Below are positions 4,818 through 5,149 of a stretch of 5,149 nucleotides of DNA, one piece after another; the first letter of the stretch is position 1; each line of letters starts with the position of its first letter. Under the pieces are notes generated by a model. That model was not told the DNA's origin. It searched no databases and saw nothing but the letters and a program-made list of their open reading frames with translations. The translations under genes and the position numbers were made by a program. Location of the stretch: the NCBI GenBank assembly GCA_023431245.1, contig JAEYXO010000050.1, positions 1-5,149 of the forward strand, given 5' to 3'. Origin of the DNA: Pseudomonadota bacterium. Its GTDB lineage: Bacteria; Pseudomonadota; Gammaproteobacteria; Burkholderiales; SG8-41.

Positions 4818-5149
4818 ATGTCCCGCATATCCGCACTGTTCTTTGCCCTGATTGCCCTTGCGATGCCGGCCCATGCCCATCACGGCTGGAGTGAATACGA
4901 CAACAGCAAGGTGCTCAATCTCACCGGCACCGTCGCCGAATCCGGCTACGAACACCCGCACGGCCATATCCGCCTGGTGACGCCGGGCAAGACCTGGCAT
5001 GCCGTGCTGGCGCCGCCCTCGCGCATGAATGCGCGGGGTCTGCCGCCGGACGCCATCAGGAAAGGCGCGACGGTGACCGTGGTCGGCTACCCGAACCGCA
5101 ACAAGCCCGATGAAATGCGCGCCGAGCGCATCATCGCCGGCGGCAAGAC
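4818..5149 (+). CDS. Secreted DUF6152 family protein (partial, runs off right edge)
   Basis: The first 110 residues are visible and the frame is still open at the window edge; little is probably missing, since the family is short (about 120 residues). A Sec signal peptide (residues 1-20, ending AHA) precedes a mature start HHGWSEYDNSK. The body matches the DUF6152 pattern as I remember it: LTGTVAESGYEHPHGHIRL (35-53), WHAVLAPPSRMNARGL (60-75), GATVTVVGYPNRNKPDEMRAERII (83-106). These proteins are predicted to be periplasmic, and their function is unknown to me. His21, His22, His46, His48, His50 and His61 make the mature N-terminal half histidine-rich, suggesting metal binding, which is inference only. 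The start is set by GAGGAG (4806-4811), six bases before the ATG. Divergent from arfB; what follows downstream cannot be seen. Confidence 0.85.
   Translation, partial: MSRISALFFALIALAMPAHAHHGWSEYDNSKVLNLTGTVAESGYEHPHGHIRLVTPGKTWHAVLAPPSRMNARGLPPDAIRKGATVTVVGYPNRNKPDEMRAERIIAGGK

Overview
The window is ordinary high-GC bacterial chromosome. Proteins resembling Achromobacter-type cytochrome c', ArfB, a DUF6152 protein and a PF10023-type lipoprotein aminopeptidase all point to a proteobacterium, most likely a betaproteobacterium; this placement is inferred from protein character, not from a search. I see no tRNA, rRNA, CRISPR array, insertion sequence or prophage gene. Eight genes fill almost the whole window, and no gene-free gap exceeds about 165 bases.

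Layout. On the minus strand, 1-414 holds the N-terminal part of a TauE/SafE-type membrane permease running off the left edge. Divergent from it, plus-strand genes encode a histidine phosphatase (537-1178), then, after an AT-rich gap, an alpha/beta hydrolase (1238-1870) that overlaps by ATGA a lipoprotein zinc aminopeptidase (1867-2910). A separate plus-strand gene for a YbhB/PEBP-like protein (3007-3636) follows, with its own extended -10 promoter. It ends at a strong bidirectional terminator (3664-3689) shared with a convergent minus-strand gene for a periplasmic cytochrome c' (3705-4163). Further right come minus-strand arfB (4329-4745) and, divergent from it, a secreted DUF6152 protein (4818 to the right edge).

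The genes do not form one pathway. The clearest functional unit is the translationally coupled hydrolase/aminopeptidase pair. The others are single housekeeping or envelope genes: ArfB rescues stalled ribosomes, cytochrome c' is a periplasmic haem protein of a family that binds NO and CO, and TauE/SafE proteins export small sulfur-containing or organic anions.

The most interesting material is regulatory. The cytochrome c' leader contains a perfect 8-bp inverted repeat that would mask its Shine-Dalgarno sequence, plus an upstream segment that could compete for the masking arm. Two minus-strand genes have a TATACT box so close to the ATG that their mRNAs may be leaderless. A 46-nt AT-rich island before the hydrolase carries an 8-bp direct repeat with 22-bp period. 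I found no convincing wholly new system in this window.
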